Positions 46,938-58,837 of a DNA stretch of 64,000 nucleotides are shown here, piece by piece (position 1 is the stretch's first letter; the number at the start of each line of letters is the position of its first letter). This stretch comes from Castor canadensis (taxonomy: Eukaryota; Chordata; Mammalia; Rodentia; Castoridae), in contig NC_133395.1 in assembly GCF_047511655.1 (NCBI RefSeq), positions 147,240,318 through 147,304,317 on the forward strand. Direction: 5' to 3'. The position numbers and the translations under genes were made by a program. Below the pieces are notes generated by a model. It saw only the letters and a list, made by a program, of their open reading frames with translations, did not search any database and was not told where the DNA came from.

Positions 46938-46955
46938 ATCCAAGTCATGGCACCA
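46938..46955 (-). promoter_or_regulatory. Primer binding site, tRNA-His type
   Basis: The minus strand reads TGGTGCCATGACTTGGAT, two bases inside the 5' LTR. It matches the complement of the 3' end of tRNA-His at 16 of 18 positions; both differences are transitions. Confidence 0.85.
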
Positions 46956-46957
46956 AA

Positions 46958-47274
46958 TGTTGGAAATGTAGGCCCCAAAAGTGACCACATGGAGAGGAGT
47001 GATCTGGCCAAGAGATTCTTTATTGCTGGGTGGGAGAGGGAGAGAGCCAAGAGAGAGCAAAAAGAGAGAAGCAGGAAGGGCAGGGCAGGGGCTTAAATAC
47101 CCCTCAGTGAGACTCAGCATGATCTGATTGGTTAGGATCTTATGATTCATGCTGACTGGAGGTTGGGGCAGAAGGAGGATTCAAGCTAGACTTGAGGCAG
47201 GACCGTGACCCTGGAAAGCGGAGGCTTAAGGGTGCAGTAAGAACTGAAACCTATTGGTGCCATTATTGCCAACA
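46958..47274 (-). repeat. 5' LTR of the class I provirus (317 bp)
   Basis: Partner of 41,312-41,622, with the same termini. AATAAA is at 47,019-47,024 (minus strand) and the TATA-like GTATTTAAG at about 47,093-47,100. It would have driven proviral transcription toward lower coordinates. Confidence 0.92.
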
Positions 47275-47514
47275 GACACCAGCCCACACTGTAGGGCTTT
47301 GCAATGTCTACCCACTCACAAACATGCACGCCCTTGGCCAGCACCCATGTCTGAGAAGCTCATCACAGGTGGAATACTGACTCCAGTCAGAGTCTGAGGG
47401 TCTCTGAGCCGAGCGGACAGGGCAGCCATGCAGCCAGGACAGAGAAGCAGTCTCAGTGTCCATCCAAAGGACCACCCACATAGGCCAGTACAGTGTAGAT
47501 GCACACTTTCCTGT

Positions 47515-47602
47515 GTGTGTCAGGCTGGGGATGGAACCCGGGGCCTTGAGCATGGCAGGCAGGTGCTCTACCACTGCCTCTCTCACAGTCCCCATGAGAC
47601 AG
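47515..47602 (-). repeat. ID-type SINE
   Basis: Complement of an ID element: ggctggggatggaacccggggccttgagcatggc, then ggtgctctaccactg. Confidence 0.75.
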
Positions 47603-48897
47603 GGACCACCGCACGGTGACAGAGGCAAATGAACGCTGAACCCTTGACCGGTCCCCCATTAAAAGCACAATCTGTGTTTACTTCCGTCCCCTCCTGGGCT
47701 CTCTCAACAGCTCCATAATAAAACCCCAATTAGGCCACAAGGCCAGGATGCTTACACACTAGGGGGTCCTTGTGACCAGACCAGCTAAAACTGGTGGGGT
47801 CTCTCACAAATGACCTCTAATAGCTCCCAAGTCCCTCAAGATTAAGGGATAAACAAAGACAAAGGGAAATTATCTCTGAGAAAAACATCATCCCGTAAAA
47901 TGCTCTTGTTGCGCCCTAAAAGCATCCCAGAGGTCAGACAACTTGTCAGAGTTCTAGGTTGACTTAGAAGTCACTCATTCTGGAGGTCACACAGCAGGTG
48001 GTCATCATCAGTCCCCACTGCTTTGCTGTAGAGAACACCTCTGACAGTGGGTTATGATAACGGTTGCCTAGGTTACCTTTCAGGGACTTGAAGGCCACTT
48101 TTGCTGAAATCACTGGTTCTTTGCTTGAAGCTACAGATGTCTCACAGATGACAAAAATGGGATGCAAGTCTTGGCATCTCTGCTTCATGCTGAATCTGTC
48201 CCTTTGCAGCCTTAACCTTTGAGCCAGATTGTACCCGGCCCGTGTGTAGACATGCTGATCACTTTTAAGACTGTTTTGTCTAAACTGTCACACAGGGTCA
48301 GCTTGGCCCGTGGCCCAATGGAACTGGCAGGGTGCTCAGCATGGCGGGCTACTATTTGCGGGAAACGTGGGGGAGGGTGCGCAGTCACGTGGTGCGTGCA
48401 TGAGCGTGCATGTGCGCATCTGTGAAGATCTCTAGAAAGATGCGGTGAGACAGGTCAGGGTCCTGCCTCTGAGATTGAGCCGGTGTCAGGGCTGGCAAGG
48501 CTCTCGGCTTTGGTTTGAATTGTGACTCTTGTTTCTAACGTGCCCAGAAAATTTCAAAGTGTGAAACAGAAACAGCAGGAGCCAGGAGAGCCTGAGCCTG
48601 ACTCCCTGAGCCCCGGGGCACAGGGAGGGGGTTCAGCCACCGGGCTCAGATGGGATAGGGTCAGCAGAGTGGTGCCTGGCAGGGGCGTGTTGGGGCCCCG
48701 TGGCCCAGGACAGTTCCACGGGAGGAAGCCAGGCCTACCTGCTGGGGCTCAGGTCTGCTGTGGTCAGGGGTGAGCAGAGCCTGGACCCCAGGAGGGGCGT
48801 CCCTACAGGGCTGAGGAGCTATCTGGAAGGATGTCCACAGGAAGGGTACAAAAAGGAACTTGGGGCTTGGAATCCACCCCAAGAACCCGAGGTCACC

Positions 48898-49145
48898 CAC
48901 ACAAAGACCCACACATATGGCCGTTCACACTCACATACACAGACACACACGCACACACACAGAGTCTCAAACACTGGGTCACACGTGGCCAGACACACTC
49001 TCATACTCTAATTAATACACAATCTCTCACACATGCACTTACATGGACACACATGCACACAGAAGTACAGACATTCTCACACACATATGGCCGCACACTT
49101 ATACACACACGGACACACATAAAACCATACGCGCATACACACAAA
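48898..49145. repeat. CA-rich low-complexity region
   Basis: Imperfect (CA)n with many cacacata, cacacgga and cacatgcac variants over about 250 bp. Open frames here are artefacts of the repeat. Confidence 0.9.
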
Positions 49146-49345
49146 GCACCTTCAGGGCTTTCCATCCTCTCTGGATAAGGATGCAATTCTTCCCATTGTC
49201 CACAGGCCCCTGATGGCTTGGCTCTTTCCCTGGCCACAGCCCACCCCCTTAACACCCCAGGTTCTCTGACCTCCAGCCTCCAAGCCTCCCCACTGCCTTA
49301 GGTGTGTGAAGGTCCCAGGCAAAAAATTCTTGAGACTCCATCTCG

Positions 49346-49545
49346 AAGGTGGTACATACCTGACATCCCAGCTTTGACAGAAGTGTAAATAGAATCGAGG
49401 TCCAGGCTGACCTGGGCATAGATGGGAGTCCCTGTTTGAAAAATAACTAAAGCAAAAGGGCTGCGGGTGGGACTCAGATGGTAAAGCACCTGCCAGGAAA
49501 GCAGGAGGCATTGAGTGCAAACCCCAGGGCCACAAAAAAGAAAGA
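49346..49545 (+). repeat. B1+ID composite SINE
   Basis: A B1-like body (ggtacatacctgacatcccagc ... gtccaggctgacctgggc) then an ID-like tail (gtgggactcagatggtaaagcacctgcc ... gcaaaccccagggccac) and an A-rich end. Confidence 0.8.
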
Positions 49546-50074
49546 AAAATGCCTGAAAGGAGGGCCCTATTCACAGTGAGACCAGCCCTTTCTTCTAACA
49601 CCAAAAGGTGGGTGTGGAGGGAAATTCTGCTGTCCAGTGAAATGGTGACCAATATGGATGACAAATAGCCTCACATTTTGGGCAGATCCTGAAACATTCC
49701 GGGTCCATCAATATGGCTTCTGATGGAAAGGACACTGCAGCCAATGCGGCCGGCCATGCCATCCCTGGTGTCATATAACTTGGTCCAACTCCTAGCTGCA
49801 TAGTCTTTGTTGGGGAGCCCGGGTGACCATCTGACTTCCTTTGGCCTTGTCCATCTGTAAGACGGGGTGATAGCACTGCTCCCCATGAGTCCACGACTCC
49901 CCTGGGGCTCCCAGTGAGGAATGAGCTGTAGACCACGGCTCCTGCATGGCTGTTGGAAACGGGCCCATAGCCACTGACCCCAGGCCTCCCATCCTACTGG
50001 TGCAATCCTCGTCTCTCTGAGACTCCTTACCTGTGCTCACTCTGAACATAACAGGTGTGTTGAACTCTTTGCAG

Positions 50075-50159
50075 TTCCTGGGACAGGACACCCAGAAGAC
50101 CCTGAGCAAGAGCTCACTGTCATGGTACAGAGAGCCCGATGGGGTCCTAGAACTTTCAG
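50075..50159 (+). other. Candidate internal exon, unassigned
   Basis: An 85-bp open stretch lies between a good acceptor (gaactctttgcag) and a consensus donor (cag|gtgagg). It would encode FLGQDTQKTLSKSSLSWYRE and a few more residues. I do not recognise the protein, there is no second exon to pair it with, and such sites arise by chance in GC-rich DNA. Confidence 0.2.
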
Positions 50160-53100
50160 GTGAGGACTCCGGCCAGATGGAGCTGAGTCTTTCCCCCAGT
50201 CCTGCAGGCCCTCTCCTCAGTTGGACTGGGCAGAAGTGGACCCACTGCCTCCTCTGTCCTGGGGCTCCAGCCCCTCCAGCTCCCTGCTTCTTCGGCCTCT
50301 GAGGAGAAGTCTCCTGCACACGGGGGGGGGCGGGCAGGAGGAGAGCTGTGTAAGAATTCACTCTGAACTCATAAAACAGTGACCATCTCCCCTGTTCTGA
50401 GTCTGAGGGTCAGGAATTCAGGCAGAGCACAGCAGGGTGGTTTATCTTAGCTCCACACGTCTGAGGCCCTGGGTGAGAAGAATGAAGGTCAATGCTGACT
50501 CCCACTGCTGGAGGCTGGACTTGCCTGCAGGTTCTTCATGCAGGAAACTGGGCTGGGACCAAGCAGGCTGGGTGGCAGATGGGAGCAGATACAGGTGACC
50601 TCCCTGCAGGGTCTGGACTTCCTTTAGGAGTGTTCAACTGGTGAGTCTTCTGCCCTTCACTGTGTACAACAAGGAAATCAAGGCCAGCCCAGGCAGGGCA
50701 GGGCCCGTTACAAAGTAGCCTGTAGGATGGGGGTACTGTGTGGCCACCTTTGGACATGCATCTGCCCCCTGTCATCCTCCTGGTCCTGTGTCTGGGGTGA
50801 CCAGGGGGTTCCTGCTCCCAGGGTTACAAAGCTACTGCACCTCCCCTGCGACCAACACCTTTGCACAGTGTGGGCCCAGCCCATAACTCAGTGTGCTGAC
50901 CTCAGTTTCTCCACAGGACACTGCTCCCAATAGCAATCTGAAGGCCAGACCCTAGCCCTGGCAGGGGCATGCAAACCCTGCCCCCACAACAGGGTAAACA
51001 TGGAATGAGCAGGTCCCTGAGTTCAAACCCAGGCCTGCCCTGCCCTGCCACATCTCCAGAGCAGGCCACTTCTCCTCCATGAGGCTCTGACTCTTGGGGC
51101 CTCTTTCAGGCATGGGGTGCTAAGACCACCTGCATTTCCAGCCTGGAAGCCTTGCCTGAACCCCACTCCCAGCCATGCACACTCCCTTCCTCTGCACAGC
51201 CCTGGTTCCCTGAGCCTCCCCCTCCCTTGGCAGGAGGCAGGGCCCGTCCTGGCTTTACACTCCCTCCCCTGATAACTCAAGGGGCACTGCCTGCCCAGGA
51301 CCCCGACCTATGTATTGGGTCCAGCTTCCCCAAGGCCTCCCAGAGTAACGGCAGAATCTGCCTCTTGCACAGCAGGTGCAGGGGGTGGAGGTGCTGCCGA
51401 CAGCAGTGACCTGCTGAGCCAGCCCTGCCCACGTGGCAGGAGGAAACCCAAACTGCACAACAACCAAACCAGTGGAAGGACATGAGGTACAGAAATGCAA
51501 GACAAGGGGGACTCAGGCTCTGAGCATGAGAGTGGGAGACAGAGACAGAGCTGAGTGCGCAGGAGTTAATGGGGACCTAGAGCTGATGCCACAGATGGAA
51601 AAGATGGAAAAGAGGGAGGTGGGCTGGGCAGGGACAGTGCAAGGCAGCCTCAGCCCGCCAGCTGGAGCTTTGGAGATGGACACCCCTTGGAGCCATCCCA
51701 CCAGGAAGTCCCTAGCAGTCACCCACAGGGAGGGTGGGGAGGCGGCTCTCTGCAGCTGTCCCCAAAGTGCCTGCAAAGCCCCCACAGGCGCTACCAGATT
51801 ACGGCTTCTGTGTGGTGAATTTCCTGTGAAGCTAGGCTGAGCTGCTGCTCAGTTTTTGGTGCAAGGCCAGAGTAGACGGTTCATGAAGGCATTTTCAGAT
51901 AGGTTAATATTTACATCAGTAGGCTTTGAGAAATGGCAAAGACCTCCATCACACAGGTGGGCCTCCTCTGACCAGTCGAAGGCCGGAACAGAACAAAGAC
52001 TGACCTCCCAGAAGGAAGGTGCTGGGAACTCTGCACCATCAGCCTTTGGACTTGAACTACAACTCCAGCTCTTCGCCGGGCCTGCTGCCTGCTCCAAAGA
52101 TGTGACCCTGCAGGCCCCCACACCCTGCCCCCTGTGAGCCGTCTCCTCAAAATCAGTGTCTGGTCTCTTTCTCCTCACTCACACGACCCTACTGATGGAG
52201 CTTCTCTGAGAACCGACTAGTGTGGCTTCTTAGGGGCAGCCTGAAAGAAGGGAGGGATGGTGTCATGCAGCCTGGGAAGCACGCTGGGAGCATGGTGTGA
52301 TCCAGGATGGCAGAGAGGTCAGAACAGCCAGGCAAGTAGGAGGGGCAAGGTAGAGGAGACAGGGTGGCCAGCAGGCCCAGCTGTGCAACCTTGGAAGGGT
52401 GGCACTGACTGGCACATTGTCACATGTGGACAGGGTTTAGGAAAGAGGCCACCTGGTGGAGCGTTGGTGGCTGTGGCTGTGGCCTTGGATGGGGCTGGTG
52501 GCATAGGTTATTCCTGGTACATGTTGGTGGCCCAACAACCGGCTTGACGGCAGGTTGGGGAGGATGAGGTGTGGTGAGGTCCTGGTCACATTTCCAGGCG
52601 TCCTTGTCATAGTGGGACTGTGTGTTAAACCCATCTCCTGCAATGCCCTCCAGGAGGGTAGGAAACTGGTGTGTGTCCCGTGGACATGGGTGCACGTGAG
52701 GAAAGTCGGTGAACACCCCCTAGGTGCAGATGCAGGACGCTCCAGCCTGGGGAGGAAGGGTCTGCAGAGGGGGCTGGGCCAGGGCCTGAACATGGCTCTG
52801 CCTGCTGAGCTCACAGAGCCTGGGAGATAAGGCACAAAATGATTAGTGAGCAGAGTGTATAATTAAGTGCTAAATTGTATGTTTCAGACTGGCTGAGTGG
52901 TGGGAGAGCCAAGTGGGGGAAGCACGTTGGCCTGCTGGGGTGGCTGGGGAAGGCCGGGGGGGACGTGTGGAGGAGGTGGAACCCCGCTGGGGGGTATACA
53001 GGGAATAGCATTCCAGGTGGGGGACCAAGGCCATGCAGGAGGGGACAGAAACAGTGTGAGGCAGAGGGACAGGAGGAGAGGAGCTGTTCAGAGCTGCTGG

Positions 53101-56100
53101 GCAGGGGTGCAAGGGTGAGCAGTGGATCCCAGCATCGTGTGACATGTTGGGTCTCAGGTGCCATGTCTGTGGAATGGATTGCAGGATTGTCCAATGGGAC
53201 AGCCTGTGTCCAGGGTAGGATCTGATACGTGGGACACCCAAGCAGAGAGACAGGCACACAGACTGAGGACAACCAGGCAGGCCGATGGACAAGGAGGATG
53301 GACAGACAGAGAGCTGGCTTCTCACCGCCCAGCCCTGGCCCCATGGGAGCTCCCATCAGAGCTACCCCGCCTCCAACCCCTAGAAGTGTAGGACTGCCAG
53401 TGGCCCTGAGCCTAGTCCAGTGCAGGGTGTCCTAGCTGAGACCTTCAGAAGCAGGGACTTTTGGGAGATTGCCCCACATTGGCTGCAGGCCTCAGAGAGC
53501 CAGGGCAGAGGCCCTGGAAAGTCCAGAGAGACCCAGGTAAACAGAAGTCAGGCTGGAGTAGGGGAGGCCTGGCTGGGACATGGTCAGCTAGGAGGGTCAG
53601 GCTCCAGCCTAGCCAAGCTAGGACCCTGGTACTCAGTCCCTTCTCACTGACAGGGTCCTCCTGGCAGCTCTGTGTTTGCAGTCTGGCTTAGCAAGCACTG
53701 CCTGTTAAGCAAATATTGTGACAGGCCCACCCACTTCTTATACCCAGGGGCCTCTGTGGCACTCTGCTGTCATCAAGGGCAGCCTGTGATGGGACCCTGC
53801 TCCAGCAGAGCCTCTCTCTCCAACACAGAGGCAGGAGGCCTCCCTCAGCAGACCCCGGGCTTGGTGACTACTGAATGCACCCTGAAGAGACTCAGGAGCT
53901 GGGCTGTGGTTTCTACCTCTTGGCCTCCATCGCTGCACAGGCAGGAGGCAGTCAGCCCTGTGGGCTGTAGCAGAGAGATCAGCCAGGGAGGGCCTCCGTG
54001 AGACTTGTAGGAAAGAAGGAAGAGAGTCTACACACGCAGAACAGTGTGCCAAGGCCCTGTGGCAGGACTGCTTCGCCAGATCTGGGACTGGAGAGATGAG
54101 AGCAATGGAAGTGATGAACACTGGGAGCCACAGGCCAGGAGGTCAGAGAGGCCCTGGACTCTTGAGAGTCACTTTACAGGCCTTGGTTGCTGGGATGTGG
54201 GTGTTTCCTCTGAGGAGGCCGGGAGTCCAGGAGGGACTGGAGCGGGCGGGACAGGATCTGAGTTCAGGTTGAGCAAGACCCCTCTGGCTTCTGGGGGTGG
54301 GGAAGAGAGAAGCAGGGAGGCCATTGATCAGGAGGGAGGCTGATGGCTTGTGCCAGGGTGTGTTCTGGAGTGTACTGGGGAGGTGAAGATGGTAGGTTTC
54401 CTTTGCAGACCAGAATGGGTGTGAGCAGAAGAGAGACCAGAGGGAGCAGGGTTCCACATGGCACAGGCTTCCTCCATAGTTCATCTCTTTCCTTTTGTGT
54501 TTGGTCAGAGGGAGAGGGACAGAAATGATGGAGCTCACCATAACATTAAGTGTAAGAGTGAAACTGGGATGGAGAGCCACGGGGTGACAAATACATCAAC
54601 CCGGCCTCCACCATTCAGCAGAGCAGGCAGCTCTGAAGTCCAGGACTTGGAGAGTTTTCAGTCCCTCAGTCCCTCGTCCTCCAGCCTGAAGCACTGCCTT
54701 GCCCTGTGCAGGCTCCTGGGGACGACACCAAGATGAAACAGCCCTGACCCAGCCCAGGTGACAGGGCAGAACAGGGCAGCTGGGGACAGCTTGAGCAGCC
54801 TGGACAGTGAGGGAGAAGGGGGGGTTGCTGAAGAGGGGCTGGGAGCCCAGCCGTAACCACGAGGAGGATGTGGCAGGGACCGAGGGTGCCCCAGCAAAGG
54901 TCAGGAGCACAGTTGACAGGAGGGGACTTGGGCCACTAGGCTGTAGGTCCTGAGAGGCCCCAATACCTGGCTGAGGTGTGGATTTCAGTGCTGGGGCCAC
55001 TGGGAAGCCACCAAAGAATCTTAGTGGTGGCATTTTGTTTAAGATGTCACCCCCTGGCGGCTGTGTGGAAGGTGGTCAGGAGACTCCAGAGGCCTAGGAG
55101 GGGCCCAGGAGGAAGAGGCTAGCATGGGAGGAGGTCACCCCTCAAGACCACAGGCGTCCCTGTAGCACCTCCCACCTATGTCCCCACCCTGTGCCTGTCT
55201 GCCAAGCCTGATTCTGCCCTGCTGTCCTCTCAGCACTGGTCCCAGCCTGGGCAAGTCCCTTGCCCTCCCTGGGCCTCCGTGGAAGGCCTAGGCCCAGTGT
55301 GTGCCGGCCCACCCCGGGGCCAGCCAGTCCTAAACCCACATTTCTCTTTGCAGAGCTCTTTGGCACCGGGCAGGACAGGTCTGTAGCCCTCAGGAAGGCT
55401 GTGACCTCCTCCGAGGCACAGCTGAGCAGCCGGGTTTCAGCGTCTTTAAACAAAGCTTCCAGGTGGACGGCGGTACTTGCGGAGAGGGCTGGCCTGCTTC
55501 CCTGCTGGCCACAGGACCTCTCCACTAATCGGGTCCCCGGAGAAGGAGAAGGAGAGTAGCCTCCCTATCCATTCCCCGACCCATCCATCCATGGAGAACC
55601 CACGGACGCCGGGGAACACTGTCCTGAGCAAGAAGACAGAGCATGCGCGCACAGATGAGGCCACTGGCTATAGCAGAGGACGGCATGGGGGAGGAGCTCC
55701 TCCCAGGAGGTGACTTTAAGCTAAGACCTGATGCCACCGTGGGGGAGGGGCTTCTGGTCAGACACCGCAAGTGCAAAGGCCCAGAACCAGCACTTGGGGC
55801 TGGCTAAGGGCACTGAGTTGTGGGCATGGAGGGGGGGGGTGTCCAGCAGGTGCCTGTCAGGCAGGGCCATGTCCCTGTCTAGGAAGACCAGGCATCTTGT
55901 GCCTAGGCTCCAGGAAGGACATGTCCCAGCTTGTGGTCAGTCGTGCTGGTGCTGGGCTTGTTAGGATCATTTCATGGACCAGGAACCGAGGTTCAGAAGT
56001 GCCAGTCGCTGACCCACTTACCAGGACCAGAGCTGGACTGGGGCAGGGAGACAGGCCACTCCAGCTCACACACATTTTGTTTTTCCTGCATCACTGAAAT
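50160..56100. other. GC-rich stretch without a supportable gene
   Basis: Many 60-190-codon frames overlap on both strands, as expected from high GC. None has conserved wording, paired splice sites or a CpG-island promoter that I can support. It is intron-like or intergenic. Confidence 0.5.
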
Positions 56101-56134
56101 TTTTGGAACAGTTGCCAACACTTAAAAATTGGGA

Positions 56135-56240
56135 GGCTAAGCTTGGTGTGATGTTGCACGCCTGTAATCCCAGCACGTGGGAGGATCTCAAGTTGGAGGC
56201 TTGACCAGCCTGCATAGTAAGACCCTGTCTCAAAAACTTC
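56135..56240 (+). repeat. B1-type SINE
   Basis: Plus-strand element: gttgcacgcctgtaatcccagcacgtgggagg ... gaccagcctgcatagtaagaccctgtctcaaaaac. It is shorter than a full B1 copy. Confidence 0.82.
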
Positions 56241-56744
56241 ATTTAATTAAACAAAGGAGGCTTCTCACAAACCTTTTCTGCCTTCCTTGGGTCTGAGTAA
56301 CCAGCCTGTGGTATGGTAGCAGTGGCCTCTGGCCCCACGTGGAGTCCACTATGCCACAGCCTCCAGTCCAATTGCATCAAACTTGGCCATGTCCCCTGTT
56401 TGTGTCTCACCTGCTCCTTCAACACGAGGCCATCTCCTGTGCTGCCTCTGGGGGGGTCCATGGAGCCTGTAGGCCCTTCCTTCCTCAGCTGACTGGGGCA
56501 CACATGAGGGGCTCTGAGGGGACTGGACAGCCCCCTGCTCGATTCCACAGTTGTCTCACCCCCCTGCCAATGGGGCTGAGACCCCCAGACCCGACTTTCA
56601 AGATGTGAATGAACTCAGAGGCCCTGATAGCCAGTGGCCACGGCAGGACCGTCCCCAGGGGGAAACTGAGGCCCAGCCAGTGACTCCCAGGGACTACTGG
56701 AGACAGGCTGTAAAGAAACGCAGCCTTCTTAGAACTCTGGGCCT

Positions 56745-56870
56745 CAGAGCCCCAGCTCTGCCTCCAGTTTGCTGAGACACTTGGGCAACAGGCCTCAGTT
56801 TCCCCATCTGCTCCTTGCCGGGATCACTGAGGTGCTTTTTGACCTCTCAAGGCATGTACTCATGGTCTCA
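56745..56870 (+). repeat. MIR SINE relic
   Basis: The order ccccagctctgcc, acacttgggcaacaggcctcagtttccccatctg matches the central part of MIR, an old tRNA-derived SINE found across mammals. Confidence 0.65.
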
Positions 56871-56939
56871 GAGAGGAGGCCCCCTTTGGAGGAGGTCAGG
56901 AGAGCCGCTTGTCCATGGGGATTGAAACGCCCTCTGACA

Positions 56940-57085
56940 CCTCCAGCGTGTGACGTTGAGCAGGTGGCTTCACTGTGTGAGGCTCTGTCTTCATCCATGA
57001 AAGGGACAGGTAACTCAAGAGGTCGTGGTGGGATTCCCCAGGAAGGTTCAGCAGAGTGCTTGATGCATAGTAAGTGCTCAGGCAG
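56940..57085 (+). repeat. MIR SINE relic
   Basis: The order gttgagcaggtggcttcactgtgtgaggctctgtcttcatcc and cagagtgcttgatgcatagtaagtgctcag matches the core and 3' part of MIR. Confidence 0.8.
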
Positions 57086-57389
57086 CACGGGCGAGAATGG
57101 GAACTGTGAGCTGGCCAGGGTCCACCACCCACCGCCACAGGCCAAGGTCATGGGCACCAGGCCAGCATCCTGGACTGTGGCACAAGGACCAGCTTCTAGA
57201 GAAGGCCACCACCCCCGCCGGCTCTCACATGGTGGGACTCGGCGGGAGAGCAGGTGCCGAACTCTCCAGCAGCCTCTAGATAGGTTTGCTTTAGATCTGC
57301 CTTGGCATTTCCTTTTAGCACTAGAATGAAACACAGGCGACATGGGACAGCAGGGACAAGTGTGTACAGAGGGCGACCCTGCGGGCTTA

Positions 57390-57640
57390 AAATGCACTTA
57401 CAGCAAAAGAAAAAGTCAAATGACAAACTGGGAAAATATTTGTAAGTCGGCACAAAAAACAACCCAATAAAAGAACATAAACAGAGGGTTCACAGAAAAG
57501 GACCTCAAGGGCCCAAAGTTTATGGCAAACGCCCATCTTCCCCCAGGACAAGCGAACGGAAACTTAATGACACTGTTTCCCATTTGTCACTTATCAGAAT
57601 GGCAAAGGACCCCAGCCGGTGCCTGTCCTCTGTTGGTAAC
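57390..57640 (+). mobile_element. Possible old L1 fragment
   Basis: The wording gacaaactgggaaaatatttg, then aagaacataaac and aatggcaaaggacc resembles the L1 ORF2 C-terminal region on the plus strand. It is heavily decayed. Confidence 0.4.
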
Positions 57641-58439
57641 AATACGAGAAACAGTCCTGTCCAGGCTGCTGAGGGACGACAGGGGACACCCTGGGTGTGA
57701 GGGGGGGACCTGTGACCTAGCTCCACAGGCACCTGTGGCTTCCTGACGCACCTCAAAATGGGACACTTTCTCGGTTACACCAGGCCCCACAGTCCCCATT
57801 CCTCATGCAGAAATGTTAGAAACAGCACAGCAGGAGCTGGAGGCAAAGTCTGCTGTGGACACGGGTGCGAGGGGAGGACCCGCCCTTAGGGAAGCACTGC
57901 AGCCGGGGGAGGGGGTTGTGCAGGTGTGTCATACAAGGCCTTTGAACGGGAACAGGTGGGGAGTAATGCCTGGGAGGGGGTGTAAAGAGACACTAGCAGG
58001 ATCCATGACAGCCCAGGGCAGGTGCTCACCCTTCTGGGGCACCAGGTGGACACAAGGGGGAGGGGAGAGAATTCTCAGTGTGTATCCCTGCAGTTTTTAA
58101 GCTCTGCGAGAACATATTTCCTATTCAGAATTGTGAAAATTTGAAATCAGTGTATATGGCTCTGATGAGGGAGGAAAGAAGTCAATGCCAGGGTATACAG
58201 AAGGCTACAATTTGGGTGGGAAAGGCGGATTTCCTTATGCGTGGAACGTGGAAGGGTTTCCAGCACTGCCCCCAAAATGCTAACAGAGAAGTGTCCCTCT
58301 GGGGGGACAGGGGACAGAGAGAGGAAGCTACAAGGCAACCACAGCTGCTTGCTGCTCAAGTGCAGCTCTGGCTCCAGAAGGCACTGCCCCAGCCATGAGG
58401 GTCTCAAACAGCTTGCTCTGGACTTTTACCATCACCAGC

Positions 58440-58791
58440 TGTTGTGGGAATCTCAATCTGAGTTACGGGACACTGAAGCAGATTAGCAGGAAGCAACGCT
58501 TTATTGTGCCAGCACAGACCCAGCCGACTTGTGTCCAAAGGCTGAGCCCCGAGAACAAAGGGATCTCACCTTATGTATCCTTGCAAGCAGGTTACAGAAG
58601 CAAAAAGCAAAGCTCATCCCACATATGGTTGCATGTGACTTCATTGGCTATTTCATTCCCCCAGTGCTATGTGACCGTCTTCATTTTTTAATTCTTTAAG
58701 TTTTATCTCTCTGCTGTGCCATCCCTTCCCCCTGCTACATATCCGGAATACAGTCTTGTCTGTTTCTTTTCTGGTCCTCCTCCCTGCTACA
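58440..58791 (-). repeat. 3' LTR of the right-hand provirus (about 352 bp)
   Basis: On the minus strand it begins TGTAGCAGGGAGG, directly after a polypurine tract, and ends CCCACAACA. AATAAA lies at 58,500-58,505 (minus strand), and a TATA-like ATACATAAGG about 75 bp upstream of it. Its partner LTR is outside the window, so the end at 58,440 is provisional. Confidence 0.75.
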
Positions 58792-58808
58792 TCATTTCTC
58801 CCTTTGAT
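58792..58808 (-). promoter_or_regulatory. Polypurine tract of the right-hand provirus
   Basis: The minus strand reads CAAAGGGAGAAATGA immediately before the LTR TG. It would prime plus-strand synthesis. Confidence 0.75.
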
Positions 58809-58837
58809 GCTCAGACCCCCCCTAGGGTCATAGCGCA

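Larger units (their letters stand above)
41307..47279 (-). mobile_element. Class I (tRNA-His type) endogenous provirus with both LTRs
   Basis: Two similar LTRs (41,312-41,622 and 46,958-47,274) have TGTTGG/CCAACA termini and are flanked by the 5-bp direct repeat GACAC at 41,307-41,311 and 47,275-47,279. The primer binding site lies inside the right LTR and a polypurine tract inside the left one, so the provirus reads on the minus strand. Remnants of gag and protease are visible. RT, integrase and env are not recognisable, and the interior (5.3 kb) is too short for a full set, so a large deletion is likely. It resembles the RTVL-H/HERV-H-like group by its primer site and protease wording; that placement is inference. 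Confidence 0.88.

Noticed and set aside
55355..55559. Terminal exon after a tttctctttgcag acceptor-like site
   Set aside because: No matching upstream donor or conserved peptide; the frame is Arg/Ser-rich and typical of GC-rich noise.
49152..57397. Many 100-200-codon frames on both strands
   Set aside because: GC-rich DNA has few stops; the frames overlap in conflicting directions, lack conserved wording and cross SINEs and MIRs.
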